In this document: in pieces, positions 1 to 11,400 of the stretch
Layout: each line of letters begins with the position of its first letter
How positions within the stretch are numbered: position 1 is the first letter of the stretch
From: Platanthera guangdongensis
Lineage: Eukaryota > Streptophyta > Magnoliopsida > Asparagales > Orchidaceae
Direction: 5' to 3'
DNA length: 64,000 nt
Assembly (NCBI GenBank): GCA_039583875.1
Contig: CM077162.1
Span: 171,697,220 to 171,761,219 of the forward strand
Made by a program: the position numbers and the translations under genes
Notes under the pieces: generated by a model
Told to the model about the DNA's origin: nothing
Databases searched by the model: none
The model's input: only the letters and a program-made list of their open reading frames with translations

Positions 1-48
1 GGGTGAGGCTTCTTCAAATCAGGTACATTTGAACCAATGTACCCAACA
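1..48 (-). repeat. E1 3' LTR, first 48 bp only
   Basis: Positions 1-48 match the terminal 48 bp of the 5' LTR at 11018-11065, ending ACCCAACA on the plus strand (TGTTGGGT on the coding strand). The rest of this LTR lies left of the window. Confidence 0.9.
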
Positions 49-61
49 ATCTCCCCTATTT
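49..61 (-). other. E1 polypurine tract
   Basis: On the minus strand AAATAGGGGAGAT directly abuts the TG of the 3' LTR, the expected plus-strand priming site. E2 has the same tract with one more G at 43900-43913. Confidence 0.85.
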
Positions 62-357
62 GGAGAAGTCATAACCCTTAGTCAATGATATACACCATTC
101 ATAATAAAAATTACAAAATGATGTAAGGCGGGATAATGTACAGCAGGGTAAACATAAACATGTATTAATTTCACATGTATACAAATTCATCATTACAGAA
201 CAAATAAGAAATAGACATAGACATATTCACAGAACAAACATGAAATAGATTAATCATATATCATATTGTTCTAATATCTGTCTTATACATTTTCAGAAGT
301 TCACAAAATGTTTTACATCCAAAAGATTACAAAATAAACTTCAAGAAAATTCTAAAT
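62..357 (-). other. E1 3' untranslated spacer between ORF3 and polypurine tract
   Basis: About 300 bp of AT-rich sequence with no open frame. It aligns in part with the same interval of E2 (43914-44202). No further structure was recognised. Confidence 0.6.
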
Positions 358-3192
358 CTATTTTTGTTCAGGCTCTTTAATAACTATCCCTTTGCCAGCT
401 TGAACTTTAGCTTGGACAGGAGCAACAGTAGTTTTAGCATCAGCAGGCTTCTTTCCTTTCAGATCTTTCTTCTTAAGCTCTTCAGCTTTGATCTTCTGCC
501 TCTCAAAATAATGGTATGGCTTAGGAAAGTACTTGCTAGGCTCCAGAGCAGTAGGAGGTAGTTTTCCCATCTTTGCCTTTCTTCTGTATTGGACAATTGC
601 CTCTTGTCTAGATTCATGTTTTCTCCATTCAACTTCAGAGAACCACTTGTTCCTGTCTTGAATGTTGCCTTTGGCAGCTTTCCAGGCAGTTAATATAATG
701 TTTCTAGAGGTAGGGCTCCATTGCTCAAAATCTGGTCTTTGCTCAGCTTGTTCCCTAAACCTCTTCTTTGACAATCTTGTCTCTTCTTCTTTCTGCAGTG
801 CCTCTTGCATGGCTTCAGAAATAGGCTGCACCACTTTCTCAAGAATAACATTGTCCTTGCCCCCAGGTGGGCTGTACATGGTCTGTACATCTGCATGAAT
901 CATGTCAAAATCTGGAGGAGGGTATATGACTTGAGCCACTTCAGCTTGCTCCCCTCCTAGATATGCAGGTTGAATCTCAGATTCTGCCACATTGTCATCA
1001 TCACAAAGAGGAGGATAACCCAGTGTAGCTCTGATAGAATTTGATATCCATTTGGCATGATCAGAGCTTGCCTTGACTAACACTCTCTCCCCCTTTATGA
1101 CTTCTCTTTCAATATGATCTCTCACATCATCCTTTTGAAATCTCACCTGATTATCCAAGTAATTGACTCCATCTTTGAAGAAGGGTTTTAACCTTTAGAG
1201 TTTGTCAGTTATCAACTTCTGAGAATCTTGGATGGCAGTTTTAAGAGCAGTGATTTCTGCTAGAAATACTTTGTCAAAATCTGCCTTAGCTATAGCTGGA
1301 GTCTGCCCTGCAGCCAGATTCTTCAGTTCTGTGACTATGGCATTGTGGGATTCAGTAAGGTTGTCATTCATTCTTAGCTGATTTTCAAGAACATAACCTT
1401 GTTTCACAGCTATGTCATCCACCTGTGCTTTTATCTTTTCCTGGTGAGTTGCAAGATAGACTACTGCATTCCCACCCTTGTGGAAGCAGTCAGTCATCTC
1501 CTTCTTGTTGAGATTCATCTCAAACCTGATTGATTTTATATCCTGGGCCAGATCAAATTGGAGTGATTTTTGCCCTTCATCTACATATTTCTCTATGGCC
1601 TGCCTTTGCTCATCCAACTTGATTTGCATTGCCACCATCAGTGCACTATAATCAATGGCTGGGGCTGGTTGAATTATAGGCTGTGGTGCAACTGTTTGGA
1701 GAGCATTCTTGTAACTCTGGCTTCTTCTCCTGAAGACATAAAGTTTCTTTTTCTTTGACCTTTCAGCTTCGTCATCTTCTGAGGCAGAGGTGCTGGCTAT
1801 ATCCACCCTCTCCTTAGGGCTTGGAGGCCTTTCAGTGTGCACATCTTGTGCCTTCTCAGTTTCTTGCCTCACAGGCTCTTCATGAACTTGCACTTGCTCC
1901 CCCTCAGCAGCAGCATTCTCTCCTTCAGCAGCAGTAGGTTCTTTGTCAAAATCCACTTGATCCAGATTTAAAAATAAATCCTCCATAGTGTATTCTTGTG
2001 GTGATGGAGCTGGAGGAATTCTTTGCTCTTCAACCACTGGATCAGGAACCACTTCTAGTGCAGCAGATGTGTCTTCTATAACAGCATCTGGAACTTGACT
2101 ATCCAGCTGAATTTGCTGATGAACATCAGACAAATCAGTATCTTCTATAGGAAAATCCAAAGTATTTAGTTCAGTGATTACCTCTAGTATGATGTTTGTT
2201 GTTTGTTCACTTTCCAGTGTAGTGGGTTCTGCTACAACTGGAAGCTCCCCCTGGCTTTGATCCTTATGGATGGGGCTAGCTTGAGGTAGCTCCCCCTGGA
2301 TCTCAGCATCATCCTGAGGAGCAGGAGACTTTACAGCAGGCTCTTCCTCATGTTCATCTGGAGTGTAGACAACCTGTTCTTCACTGTCAGAACTACTAGT
2401 GGACTCTTGTGCCACTTGAGCAGTTTTCCTTTTCTTCTTGGGAGGAATCTCCTTCTCAGTAACTGTCTTCTCAGGGGTTGGCATCTCCTTTAACAACACC
2501 CTGTCCCATCTAGAAAATATCCTCATATCCATCTTTCTCATATGGTTTATTTTGCTTCCAGCAGCAGTACTCATTACCTCTGGTATGGTACCAGCTAGGT
2601 AGAGACTTAAGATTCTGCCCAGGTTGGGCTTCTTCAGACTTTCTTTAATTTTCTCAAATATTATAACAGACCAATCAGTTCTTAAAGTGAAGATAATCCT
2701 GGTCATTATATTGAACATAGAGGCAGACACTCTGTCATGCCCTCCTGGCTTGCTGAGAATAACTTTTCCAACAATCTCAGACAAGAATTTGCCTTGATTG
2801 TTCATGCCTTTTCTGTTGAAGACAGAACCAATCTTCATCTTAGAGTCTAGTCCACACCAGGTTAGAGCTTCCCTGGTCTTTGAAGCTATAACCTCATCTT
2901 CTTCTTGAGTCCTTGGTAGCTGGAGAATCTTCCTCAGACTTTTAGGGGATACCTTAACCTTTGCTCCATGAACTCTGGATTTGATTTTGTATGCAGATTC
3001 ATCCACCTTGGCTCCATTGAGGAATTCGGGTACCTCTTTCTTCCATATCTTTGAAGATTTAGAAACTAAATATTCTAACCCAGAATCGGCTACTAGGGTT
3101 ACGACAGACTTGATTTCTTGATCAGCATCTTCGAAAGCACCGCGCACCAGCTCATATCCTTCGTTGACGTTCTCCTCAAGCTTAGGTTCCAT
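358..3192 (-). pseudogene. E1 ORF3 (env-position protein of Sirevirus-like element), one stop codon
   Basis: This is a reading frame of about 945 codons from ATG at 3192, broken by one in-frame TAA at 1197-1195. The counterpart in E2 reads through that codon. The N-terminal third (about residues 1-240) is a compact region with the phrase KVSPKSLRKILQLP and the block GRILSLYLAGTIPEVMSTAAG, which resembles the plant 'putative transposon protein' family. Residues of about 245-475 are Ser/Glu/Asp/Pro-rich and probably disordered. A basic patch (KKKKLYVFRRRSQS) and long heptad-like helices follow. The C-terminal region is basic, with SKYFPKPYHYFERQ. I see no signal peptide, no transmembrane segment and no furin-type site, so 'envelope-like' describes position only. 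A TATA box and a palindrome array lie just upstream. Confidence 0.75.
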
Positions 3193-3226
3193 TAGGGTTT
3201 GTAGAATTTGTCTTGAGAGAAGAGAG

Positions 3227-3672
3227 GTGTCGACACAGAAGTTTGGTCTCGAAACTTTGAAAGCGTGTCGACAAACAAAGACAAAGCCTTATTTATACCT
3301 TTCTGATTTTGAAGATGAACAGGCGGGACAGCTAACTTAAAATGTGTCGACACTGGCAATAAGTGTCGACACTGACTTATAATGTCTCGACACATATGTG
3401 TCGACACAAGTTTAGTCAACAGATTTTGTGTGTCGACACTTGGTTATGTGTCGACACAACATAACTCGACACATTGTCGAGACTTTACTTAGAAAATTCT
3501 GAGTAAATACTAAGTGTCGACACCACTTTGGATGTGTCGACACCTACTTGGCATGTGTCGACACTAATATTCTGAAGTGTCGACACCAACTTCCTAGATG
3601 TGTCGACACTTTTTTCCTGAAGTGTCGACACCACTATTCTGTGTCGACATAGACTTGTCTATGTGTCGACAC
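3227..3672. repeat. GTGTCGACAC palindrome array between E1 pol and ORF3
   Basis: About a dozen copies of the 10-bp perfect palindrome GTGTCGACAC, plus near-copies such as TGTCTCGACAC, are spaced 15-40 bp apart. The dense part is 3344-3672 and an outlier starts at 3227. The array starts within 35 bp of the pol stop and ends 46 bp upstream of a TATA box preceding ORF3. The same motif fills the U3 of this element's LTR. It is absent from the coding regions I scanned. Confidence 0.9.
3290..3297 (-). promoter_or_regulatory. candidate internal TATA box for E1 ORF3
   Basis: The minus strand reads TATAAATA, about 98 bp upstream of the ORF3 ATG (3192) and 46 bp downstream of the last dense palindrome. 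The same box is present in the LTR (9896-9903) and at the equivalent place in E2 (47143-47150). A promoter role is inferred. Confidence 0.55.
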
Positions 3673-3704
3673 CTTTTTACTTAGCCATTTTCAATACTGT
3701 AAAC

Positions 3705-6700
3705 TTACTTTAAGTTTATCATTCCTAGTTCAATTTTAAATTTATTGAACTTAGCTTCTTCTAGGGGCTTAGTATACATATCAGCTACTTGATTATCAGT
3801 TTTAACATATTCTAATAAAATATCTTCTCTTTCTACATGCTCCCTAAGAAAATGATATTTAATTTCAATATGTTTTGTTCTACTATGGGATACAGGATTA
3901 TTAGCTATTGAAATAGCACTAGTAGAATCACAGAAGAGTGGAGTTCTACTTACCTGAAATCCATAGTCCTCTAGCTGATGTTGTATCCACAGAAGTTGAG
4001 CACAGCAACTTCCTGCAGCCACATACTCTGACTCTACAGTGGAGATAGCCACACTGGTTTGCTTTTTGCTACTCCATGAAATTAGTCTCCCACCTAGGAA
4101 TTGACAGGTTCCAGTAGTGCTTTTTCTATCTTCTTTGCATCCTGCAAAGTCTGCATCTGAATAACCTGTTAGTTCAAAATCTCCATTCCTAGGGTACCAG
4201 AGGCCTAGATAGGGAGTGCCCTTTAGATATCTCAATATTCTTTTGACTGCTGTCAAATGAGACTCTTTAGGGCAGGCTTGATACCTTGCATAGACACATG
4301 TAGCATACATGATATCTGGTCTACTAGCAGTCAAGTATAATAGGCAGTCAACTATCCCTCTATACAAGGTTTCATCTACAGGTTTCCCTGCATCATCCTT
4401 ACTAAGAGACATACTTGACCCCATAGGAGTCTTCATGGTACTGGATGAATCCATACCATACTTCCTTATGAGTTCTAGGGTGAACTTGGACTGACATATG
4501 GATAAACCACTCTCAGTTTGTTTAACTTGGAGACCCAAGAAAAACTTCAGATCTCCCATACTACTCATCTCAAATTTACCTTGCATCAGTTTTGCAAACT
4601 TTTTGCAAAGGCTGCTTTCAGTAGACCCAAATATAATGTCATCTACATATATTTGGACAAGTATAACTTTGCCTCTAGATTCCCTAAGGAATAGAGTCTT
4701 ATATATTTTCCCCCTTGCCTCTAGATAGGGTTTCATACCAAGCCCTAGGGGCTTGCTTTAACCCATATAATGTTTTCCTAGGTCTATAGACATGATGAGG
4801 TAGAGTTGGATCAACAAAACCTGAAGGCTGTTCCACATAGACTTCTTCTTTAAGATTACCATTCAGGAATGCTGACTTGACATCCATTTGGTAAACCTTG
4901 AATCCTTGATAGGTTGCATATGCCAAGAACATCCTTATGGCTTCCAGTCTGGCCACTGGAGCAAAGGTTTGATCAAAGTCAATACCTTCTTCTTGCCTAT
5001 ATCCTTTAGCAACCAGTCTTGCTTTATTCTTAATGATGACCCCTTGTTCATCCATCTTATTCATGTAGATCCACTTGGTTCCTATTACAATGTGGTCTTT
5101 AGGTTTAGGAACAAGTTACCAGACCTTGCACCTCTTGAACTGATTAAGCTTTTCTTGCATTGCTTCAGTCCATTGTGGATCTTGTATTGCTTCTTCAAAC
5201 TTCTTAGGTTAAACTTGAGATAGAAAACTGGAGTAGATTGCTGCATTTATGTTTCTGCTCCTGCTTTGTACTCCTTGTCTTGGATCTCCAATAATCTGCT
5301 CTACTGGATGATCTCTAAGATGCCTGTTGGCTGGAGGCATCCTAACTTCTGGTTGAACCTCTTCAGCATCTCCATCATGCTGTACTCCTTGTACTTCTTC
5401 TGCAATTGGTACATGTAGTTCTCCCCCTGGACAACAGCCACTGTCTTCTACTTGCTGTCTTGCAGCAGGTACTTCTTCTATAGTAAGCTTGTCCATTTTC
5501 TTTGTTAAACCTGTGGGGCTGCATACAGTACTAGACAACTCATTGTTAATAAGTTTAGTCTCATCAAAAACTACATGCACAGATTCTTCTACTTGTGTAG
5601 TTAAGTTGTAGACTCTATAAGCCTTACTGTTATTGCTGTACCCAACAAAAATTCCCTCTTGGGACTTGGCAGCAAACTTAGTCAAGTAAGACTTCCCATT
5701 GTTAAGTATGAAGCATTTGCAACCAAAGATCCTGAAATAGGATAGGTTTGGTTTCCTGCCTTTCACAACTTCATAGGGGGTCTTGTTGAGGCCTTTAGTG
5801 ATGGTAGCCCTATTTATAACATGGCATGCAGTGTTAACTGCTTCAGCCCAGAAATACTCTGGTAGTGATGTATCACTTAATAGGGTCCTACCAGCCTCTA
5901 TCAAGGTCCTATTCTTCCTCTCAGCAATGCCATTTTGCTGAGGTGTTCTAGGTGAAGAGAATTCTTGAAATATCCCAAAGTCTTCACATAGTTTTGTCAT
6001 GCTATCAGACTGAAATTCAGTACCATGGTCACTTCTAATCTTGACCACTGTACTGTCTAGTTCATTCTGAATTTGCTTGACAAAGTTATGGAAGACATCA
6101 GGTGTTTCAGATTTCTGTCTTAAGAAGAACACCCAGGAAAACCTTGAGTAGTCATCTACAACTACAAGGGTATAGACCTTCCTACCTAAGCTGTGAACTG
6201 GCATTGGACCAAAGAGATCCAAGTGCAAGAGGTATAAACACCTCACAGCATCTTTGTTTTCTATGCTTCTAAAGGTGGATTTAGTCTGCTTGCCCTTTTG
6301 ACAAGCTGAGCAAACACCATCTTTAACACACTTAACTTGAGGACCATTCCTCACTAACTCTTTGCTAAAGAGTTTGCTAATAGTCTTGTAGTTAAGATGG
6401 GCAAGCCTCTTGTGCCATTTGACACAATGAGAGACTGTCTCATCAGCTACAAGACACACTGGAGAACCACTGTTCTCAATCATAATATCTAGGCAGTAGA
6501 CATTCCTCTTCCTATAACCTGTCAAAATGATCTCTTGATCACTTGACCTCTTGATATGACAACCATTTTTAACAAATGAGATGTCATACCCTACATCACT
6601 TAATTGACTTATACTTATTAGGTTGTGTTTCAACCCTTTAACATAAGCCACTTGAGTAATGGTAACCAAGTTGCTAGAAATGTTACCAAATCCTTTGATG

Positions 6701-6849
6701 ATTCCTTTTTCAGAACCACCAAAGGTTACTTTTGGACCATCTTTTATTAGAATGTAGTCCCTTAGTAATCCTCTAGTTCCAGTCATATGTCTGGAACATC
6801 CACTGTCCAAGTACCATGTTGGGGTATGGCCACTTGGACTCACCTGCAA
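3705..6849 (-). pseudogene. pol: E1 pol: protease, integrase, reverse transcriptase, RNase H (Copia order), broken
   Basis: The minus-strand frame opens after the gag stop. In order it shows the aspartic protease motif YLDSGCSRHMTG, the pre-integrase zinc-binding region (HKRLAHLNY...CSACQKGK) and the integrase core with [18 protein letters not shown] and [13 protein letters not shown] carrying the D, D and E. The RT follows with [10 protein letters not shown] and YVDDIIFGS, then RNase H with YSDADFAGC and [10 protein letters not shown]. Lesions seen against E2 are an in-frame TAA at 5211-5209 where E2 has GAA, a second TAA near 5114 where E2 has GAG, and a small deletion of about 25 nt near 4725 that shifts the frame between the two RT segments. 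The last ORF (4736-3705) is otherwise open to its natural stop. It cannot make an intact polyprotein. Confidence 0.9.
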
Positions 6850-6855
6850 AACAGA

Positions 6856-8901
6856 TTAATGAACCTTAGAACCCAAAGAATTCTTGGGTCCTTGGTACTT
6901 GTTAGTTTGCAACTTGACAAAGCTACCTACTGGCTTTCCAACAGGTAGTTTGGTACTCACTTTGGCACTAGCATTGTGCCAACAGTCCACTGCAAAGTGG
7001 CCAACTTTGCCACAACACCAACATTCAAACTTATTGTACCTTTGCTTAGGTACTGTCTTTGATGTCTTATCTACAACAGACTTGTTGAATGTTGGGGCTT
7101 TGCCCTTGGACTTGGACTTGGACTGCTCAGTCCTTGCAGGTCTAATAAAGCCCAGTCCAGCTTTACCCTTATGATGAACAAATTCATCAATTATGGGTAA
7201 CACTAACTTAGGTTTAGAAAACCTAGCAACAAGCTCTCTCTCCTTCTGAAGATTGATCTCCAGACTCTTGATTTGATCATTCTTAAAGGTGATAGTCCCC
7301 ATCTAAATCACTATTATGTGTTTCAGCCTGGCTATCTCGTTAAGCTTTTGATCAAATTGCTTCTCAGAATCTGTTGCAGCAGCTTTTAGATCAGCAATTT
7401 CCTTTGCCTGACTTTTGGCTAGGAACTTGCTTTTCTTATAAGCTTGCAACAGTACTTTATATTCATCTATAAGCTGATGAATATCATCCTCAGACTCAGA
7501 TACATTCTCATCACTTGATGATGAAGAATCTGATTCTGTACTGGAACAAGAAACTGAACTTAGAGTTGAACTTTGTACCTTACTGGGTCCTGGCTGCTCC
7601 AGGATTTTGTCACTCTCAGTCAATGCCATCAGTCCTTGGCACTGACAGTCTTCTTGTTCATAAATAGACTCCATTATCTGCATGAATTCTTCTTCTTCTT
7701 CTTCTTCAGCAAACAGCCTTATGTATGCCTCATCATCAGACTCAGTTTCTGAAGAGGAGATATCTGATAGAGTCTTCTCTTTCTTGGCTACAAAAGACTT
7801 TTCTTTCTTGCCTTTGAAATAAGTCTTTTTCCTGTCAATAGACTCTTTTCTCTTTTCAGGACAATCTGCAATAACATGGCCATGTCTATTGCAGCAATAG
7901 CACACTAACTTAGAACCAGTTGCCTTGCTAGATTTTGTCCTCTTCATGTCCTTCTTTGAAGCCTTTTTATCCTGATAAAAATCTTCTTTTCCTTTTGAAG
8001 TAGAGGGCCTTGTCCTCCACTGTTTCTTCTTCAAGAATTTCTGAAAGTGTCTAGTGAAGGCAGCAAAGTCTTCATCACTTTCACTGCTTTCAGATTTTGT
8101 ACTGACTGACTCATCTGACTCTGATTCAACAACCTTTGGAGGTGGTGTTGGTGACTTATTCTTGCACTTTCTGGAGGCTTCTGTCTTGAAGGCTACTGTT
8201 CTTTCCTTATGTTCAGTTCTTGTTGATTTCTCCTCCTCTTTCCTCACTGTCAATTGCATTTCATATGACAACAATTTGCCAAACAGTGTAGGAGGAGGAA
8301 TTTCCCCCAACTTAGCCATTTATCTAATGACACAGATCTTGATGTCCCAATCTTTAGTTAGGGACCTTAGGAACTTGTCATTTAGTTCATAGTTACTGAA
8401 CTCTCTTCCATAAGACATGAGTTCATTTACTATTCTGTAGAACTTCTTATAGCACTCAGTTATGCTATCACCATTTCCTTGTCTAAAACTTTCATACTCC
8501 TGATTTAGCAAGGATTTTCTATCTTGCCTAACTTCTTCAGAACCTTCCATATACACAATAAGAGTGTCCCACATCTCCTTGGCTGTCTTACAGTGTATAA
8601 GATTCTGAAAAGTTGCATCATCTATGACACTCACTATAATGTTTTGTGCCCTTTTGTCCATGGTGGCTAGGACAATCTCATCCTTAGTCATCTCAGAGAA
8701 ATCCTTTGAGGTTCTCTGATTTGCATTTAGAACTGATATCTTCATGGGCACATATGGCCCCTCTTTGACTGTGATGTAAATCCTAGGGTCTGAGGCCTCC
8801 ATAAACAGCCTTACCCTTTCCTTCCAGATCCCAAAGATCTCTTTCCTGCATATGGGTAATTTCATGGAACCCAATTCCTTGTGATTTTCAGAGGAACCCA
8901 T
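6856..8901 (-). pseudogene. gag: E1 gag (UBN2/DUF4219-like, two CCHC knuckles), broken
   Basis: The ATG is at 8901, about 90 bp after the primer binding site. The N-terminal part (FGIWKERVRLFMEA..., EMWDTLIVYMEG, DRKSLLNQEYESF) is the gag domain common in Copia elements. A zinc knuckle CYCCNRHGHVIADC follows, then a Ser/Glu-rich acidic stretch, a coiled-coil segment and a second knuckle CWCCGKVGHFAVDC near the C-terminus. Two in-frame nonsense codons (TAA at 8322-8320 and TAG at 7305-7303) interrupt it. E2 has GAA and CAG at those places. The natural gag end is GSKVH followed by TAA (6858-6856), in frame with pol. Confidence 0.88.
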
Positions 8902-8991
8902 GGTTCTTGATTTTCTTGAATCTATAATTCACTTAGACTGAATCTGCCAATCTGGATCTCCTCAGACTGTTAGTCCCTTTTGAGTAACCTC

Positions 8992-9003
8992 GCTCTGATA
9001 CCA
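8992..9003 (-). other. E1 primer binding site (initiator Met tRNA)
   Basis: The minus strand reads TGGTATCAGAGC, complementary to the 3' end of plant initiator methionyl-tRNA, two bases inside the 5' LTR end (9006). Confidence 0.93.
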
Positions 9004-9329
9004 CTTGAAAGATATAGTACCTAACCACCTAGAGGGGGGGGGGGTGAATAGGTGACCAATTTCTTTTTAAACTTTAATGGCAGCAAACAGTTCTATCACA
9101 GAATCTACTATACTTTTGCACACCATTCACACACCATACACAGCAAAGTACAGCACAGCACAGCAGACATAGAGTTTTATAGTGGTTCCCCAAGATTTGG
9201 GTACATCCACTTTCCCCCTTCGCCTATCTAGCAGTATACTAGATTCGGCCAAACTTCACCACTGTCTCAGAACCCAAACTGGTTCCTACACCTCAGGCCC
9301 AAGGCCCTACAACTCAGCTTTTCCACAAA

Positions 9330-9412
9330 GCCTACACTCAGCCACAAAGGCCTACACTCAGCCAACAAGGCCTACACTCAGCCACAAAAGGCCTACACTC
9401 AGAGATTCCAAT
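9330..9412. repeat. short tandem repeat in E1 LTR (unit about 20 bp, core GGCCTACACTCAGCCA)
   Basis: Four to five head-to-tail units containing GGCCTACACTCAG lie in the R-U5 part of the LTR, with matching units in E2 at about 42105-42170. No function is known to me. Confidence 0.8.
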
Positions 9413-9895
9413 CTCCTACACTCAGGCTCTCAAGCCCTACCCTCAGCCTTTATAATTACAGGCTTACAATTACTCAGATCCAAAGGATCCTACAAGATAA
9501 AAATGAATTTACAATTGATAACTCAACAACTCAGAAACAAGAGAGGGGAGTTGAGAGTTTCTTGATGAGTTCTTGGAAGAACTCAGCTGGATTCAATCTG
9601 ACTTAGCTTTCTTCAAAGCTTCTTGAAAGTAGAACTGAATAAGACTGATTCCTTCTGCAGTTGATCCTTGACCTCTGCTTCTTAAGATCCAGAATGAATC
9701 TGAATCCTTCTTCTCAGCCTAGTTCCAATGGCTGATTTCTTGGATGGAGCCCTCTCTCTCCAACTTCTTAGATCTGCACTTGGACTGCAAGATCTTCTTG
9801 TCTTGATACTTGATCAATAACTCTGTGAACCACTTGTTGAATTACTTCAATTACTTGAACAACTACAACAACAGTTTCTGTAGACTGTATGAGCC

Positions 9896-9903
9896 TATTT
9901 ATA
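9896..9903 (-). promoter_or_regulatory. E1 LTR TATA box
   Basis: The coding strand reads TATAAATAGG downstream of the palindrome array. Transcription would start about 30 bp further toward 9865, giving an R-U5 leader of about 860 nt before the primer binding site. Confidence 0.7.
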
Positions 9904-10060
9904 GGCCTTCTTCATGGTAACCGGTTGGTCCGGTTCATAACTGTCTTCTGACATCTCTGACAGGTGCTGTAGACCGGCTGGAACGGCAGCTGTCAAGTCA
10001 TCCAGTCAGTTCTTGAAAGTTCTCTAACTGTCTGAAAGTGTCGAGACATTCTGTCTTTAA

Positions 10061-10920
10061 GTGTCGACACTTATAGACCAAGTGTCGACACAAGTTGTGT
10101 AAGTGTCGACACAAGTCTACAAGGTGTCGACACAACTCCTTGTGTTGTAGATTCTATGTCTCGACACAGTTTCTTCTGCATGTGTCGACACTGAAATTGA
10201 GTGTCGACACAAGTACTTGATCTTCTGTAACTTGCTGAATTCTTCTAAGTGTCGACACATCTCCTTTGTGTCGACACAACTTCTTGTGTTGAATCTGTTA
10301 AGTGTCGACACTACTTCTTGGTGTCGACACATAGTCTTCTATGTTGATACTTGCTGAGTGTCGACACAGCTCCTTGCGTCGACACTTGATTCTTCTGTTG
10401 AGACTTCAGCTGAGTGTCGACACATCTCCTTAGTGTCGATACTTGTACTTAGAATATTTTGTCGATCTTGCTGTTCTTTGCTAAGTGTCGACACAGCTCC
10501 ATGTGTCGACACTTTCTTCAAGTGTTGAGTCTTCAGCTGAGTGTCGACATATTGTTCTGGGTGTCGACACTTACTTCAAGTGCTGACTCTTCTGTTGAGT
10601 GTCGACACATTATTCTGGGTGTCGACACTTATACTTAATCTCTGCTGACTTTTGCTGAGTGTCGACACAGCTCCAAGTGTCGACACTTTCTGGTGTAGAC
10701 ACAGTTCTTGTAGGTGTCGACACTGCTGTTAAGTGGCGACACTGCTTTACTGTACTTTCTTCATTGAGTGTCGACACAGCTCCTTGTGTCGACACTTTCT
10801 GTCTGGTGTCGACTCAGCATCCCAGGTGTCGACACAATGACTCCAAGTGTCGACACTGCTTGTCTGGGTGTCGACACAAGTCTTCTTAAGTGTCGACACT
10901 TTCCCTCTGGGTGTCGACAC
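10061..10920. repeat. GTGTCGACAC palindrome array in E1 U3
   Basis: Roughly 25-30 exact copies of GTGTCGACAC, plus degenerate ones (GTGTCGATAC, TGTCTCGACAC), lie at irregular 20-60 bp spacing. The array starts about 145 bp into the LTR on the coding strand and ends about 160 bp before the TATA box. Each unit contains a central CpG and a SalI-type GTCGAC core. Confidence 0.92.
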
Positions 10921-11065
10921 ATGGACTTAGAAATTTTTGCTTCAGTCCTGCAAATACTTAACCTGCACAAGTAACTCAAAAACACATCAAATACATTTTG
11001 ATGTATATCATTGAGTTGGGTGAGGCTTCTTCAAATCAGGTACATTTGAACCAATGTACCCAACA

Positions 11066-11400
11066 ATAGCTCCTGCACCAAGTCCTTATGCATGCAGTTG
11101 GATAAAAGAGTTCTCTCAAAATGAAATTCCCTTCCACGATTTGAAAGGCCCAGAATGCATGCAATGTGATTAATGATTAGTTTAACATAAAAATTATCCA
11201 AAATGAAAGCATTTCTCGTGGCAGAGTAAGAATTCAAAATATAATATAATATTAGATTATTTTGTTGAATATCAGACATACTCAGTAAATCTAGAATCCT
11301 AATTTCTCAGAAAGACTCTTTGGAGTCATCGGAGAGGACATCCAACAAAGGTTTAACATTTTGTTTGAAGGATTTCACAGTGCATCTATTGTACAGATAA
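11066..11400 (-). pseudogene. Host exon-like fragment, copy A (decayed tandem duplicate)
   Basis: On the minus strand an AG acceptor-like site (GCCTAG, exon starting at 11400) is followed by a frame closely matching copy B (11652-12088 plus 35376-35442). Shared phrases are MSDIQ.N.LILYYIL.SYSA and FILDNFYV. A TGA at 11309-11307 replaces the CGA of copy B, a CpG-type decay. The copy is cut at 11066 by the E1 insertion. The protein was not recognised. An alpha-helical, repeat-like composition (many Leu/Ile) is all that can be said. Confidence 0.5.

Larger units (their letters stand above)
1..11065 (-). mobile_element. E1: Sirevirus-like Ty1/Copia retrotransposon with third ORF, left end outside window
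   Basis: Reading on the minus strand the order is 5' LTR (11065-9006), Met-tRNA primer binding site, gag, protease, integrase, RT, RNase H, a third ORF, polypurine tract and the first 48 bp of the 3' LTR. Integrase before RT makes it Copia. The third ORF after RNase H, the long LTR (2060 bp) and the protease motif WYLDSGCSRHMTG point to the Sirevirus/SIRE group. The LTR begins TGTTGGGT and ends CTTTCA. The coding part carries several nonsense codons and one deletion, so the copy is dead. The bases outside its 5' LTR (ATAGC, 11066-11070) are half of the expected target duplication, and the partner lies beyond the window. It is the same family as E2. Confidence 0.88.
9006..11065 (-). repeat. 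E1 5' LTR (2060 bp)
   Basis: The coding strand runs TGTTGGGT...CTTTCA. The U3 part (11065 to about 9904) holds the GTGTCGACAC array, then TATAAATA at 9903-9896. R-U5 includes tandem units of about 20 bp and a run of 11 C (coding strand) near the 3' end. Its right half matches the 3' LTR remnant at 1-48. The LTR of E2 (41793-43899) is homologous. Confidence 0.92.

Noticed and set aside
6840..6860. Intron acceptor TTTTGCAG just after the E1/E2 gag stop
   Set aside because: The word resembles a 3' splice site, but gag and pol are in the same frame separated by one TAA, and no matching donor producing a longer frame was found nearby.
10117..10985. Short reading frames rich in CRH, VST and VDT on both strands
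   Set aside because: They are translations of the GTGTCGACAC array in different frames. A palindromic repeat opens frames on both strands. They are not genes.
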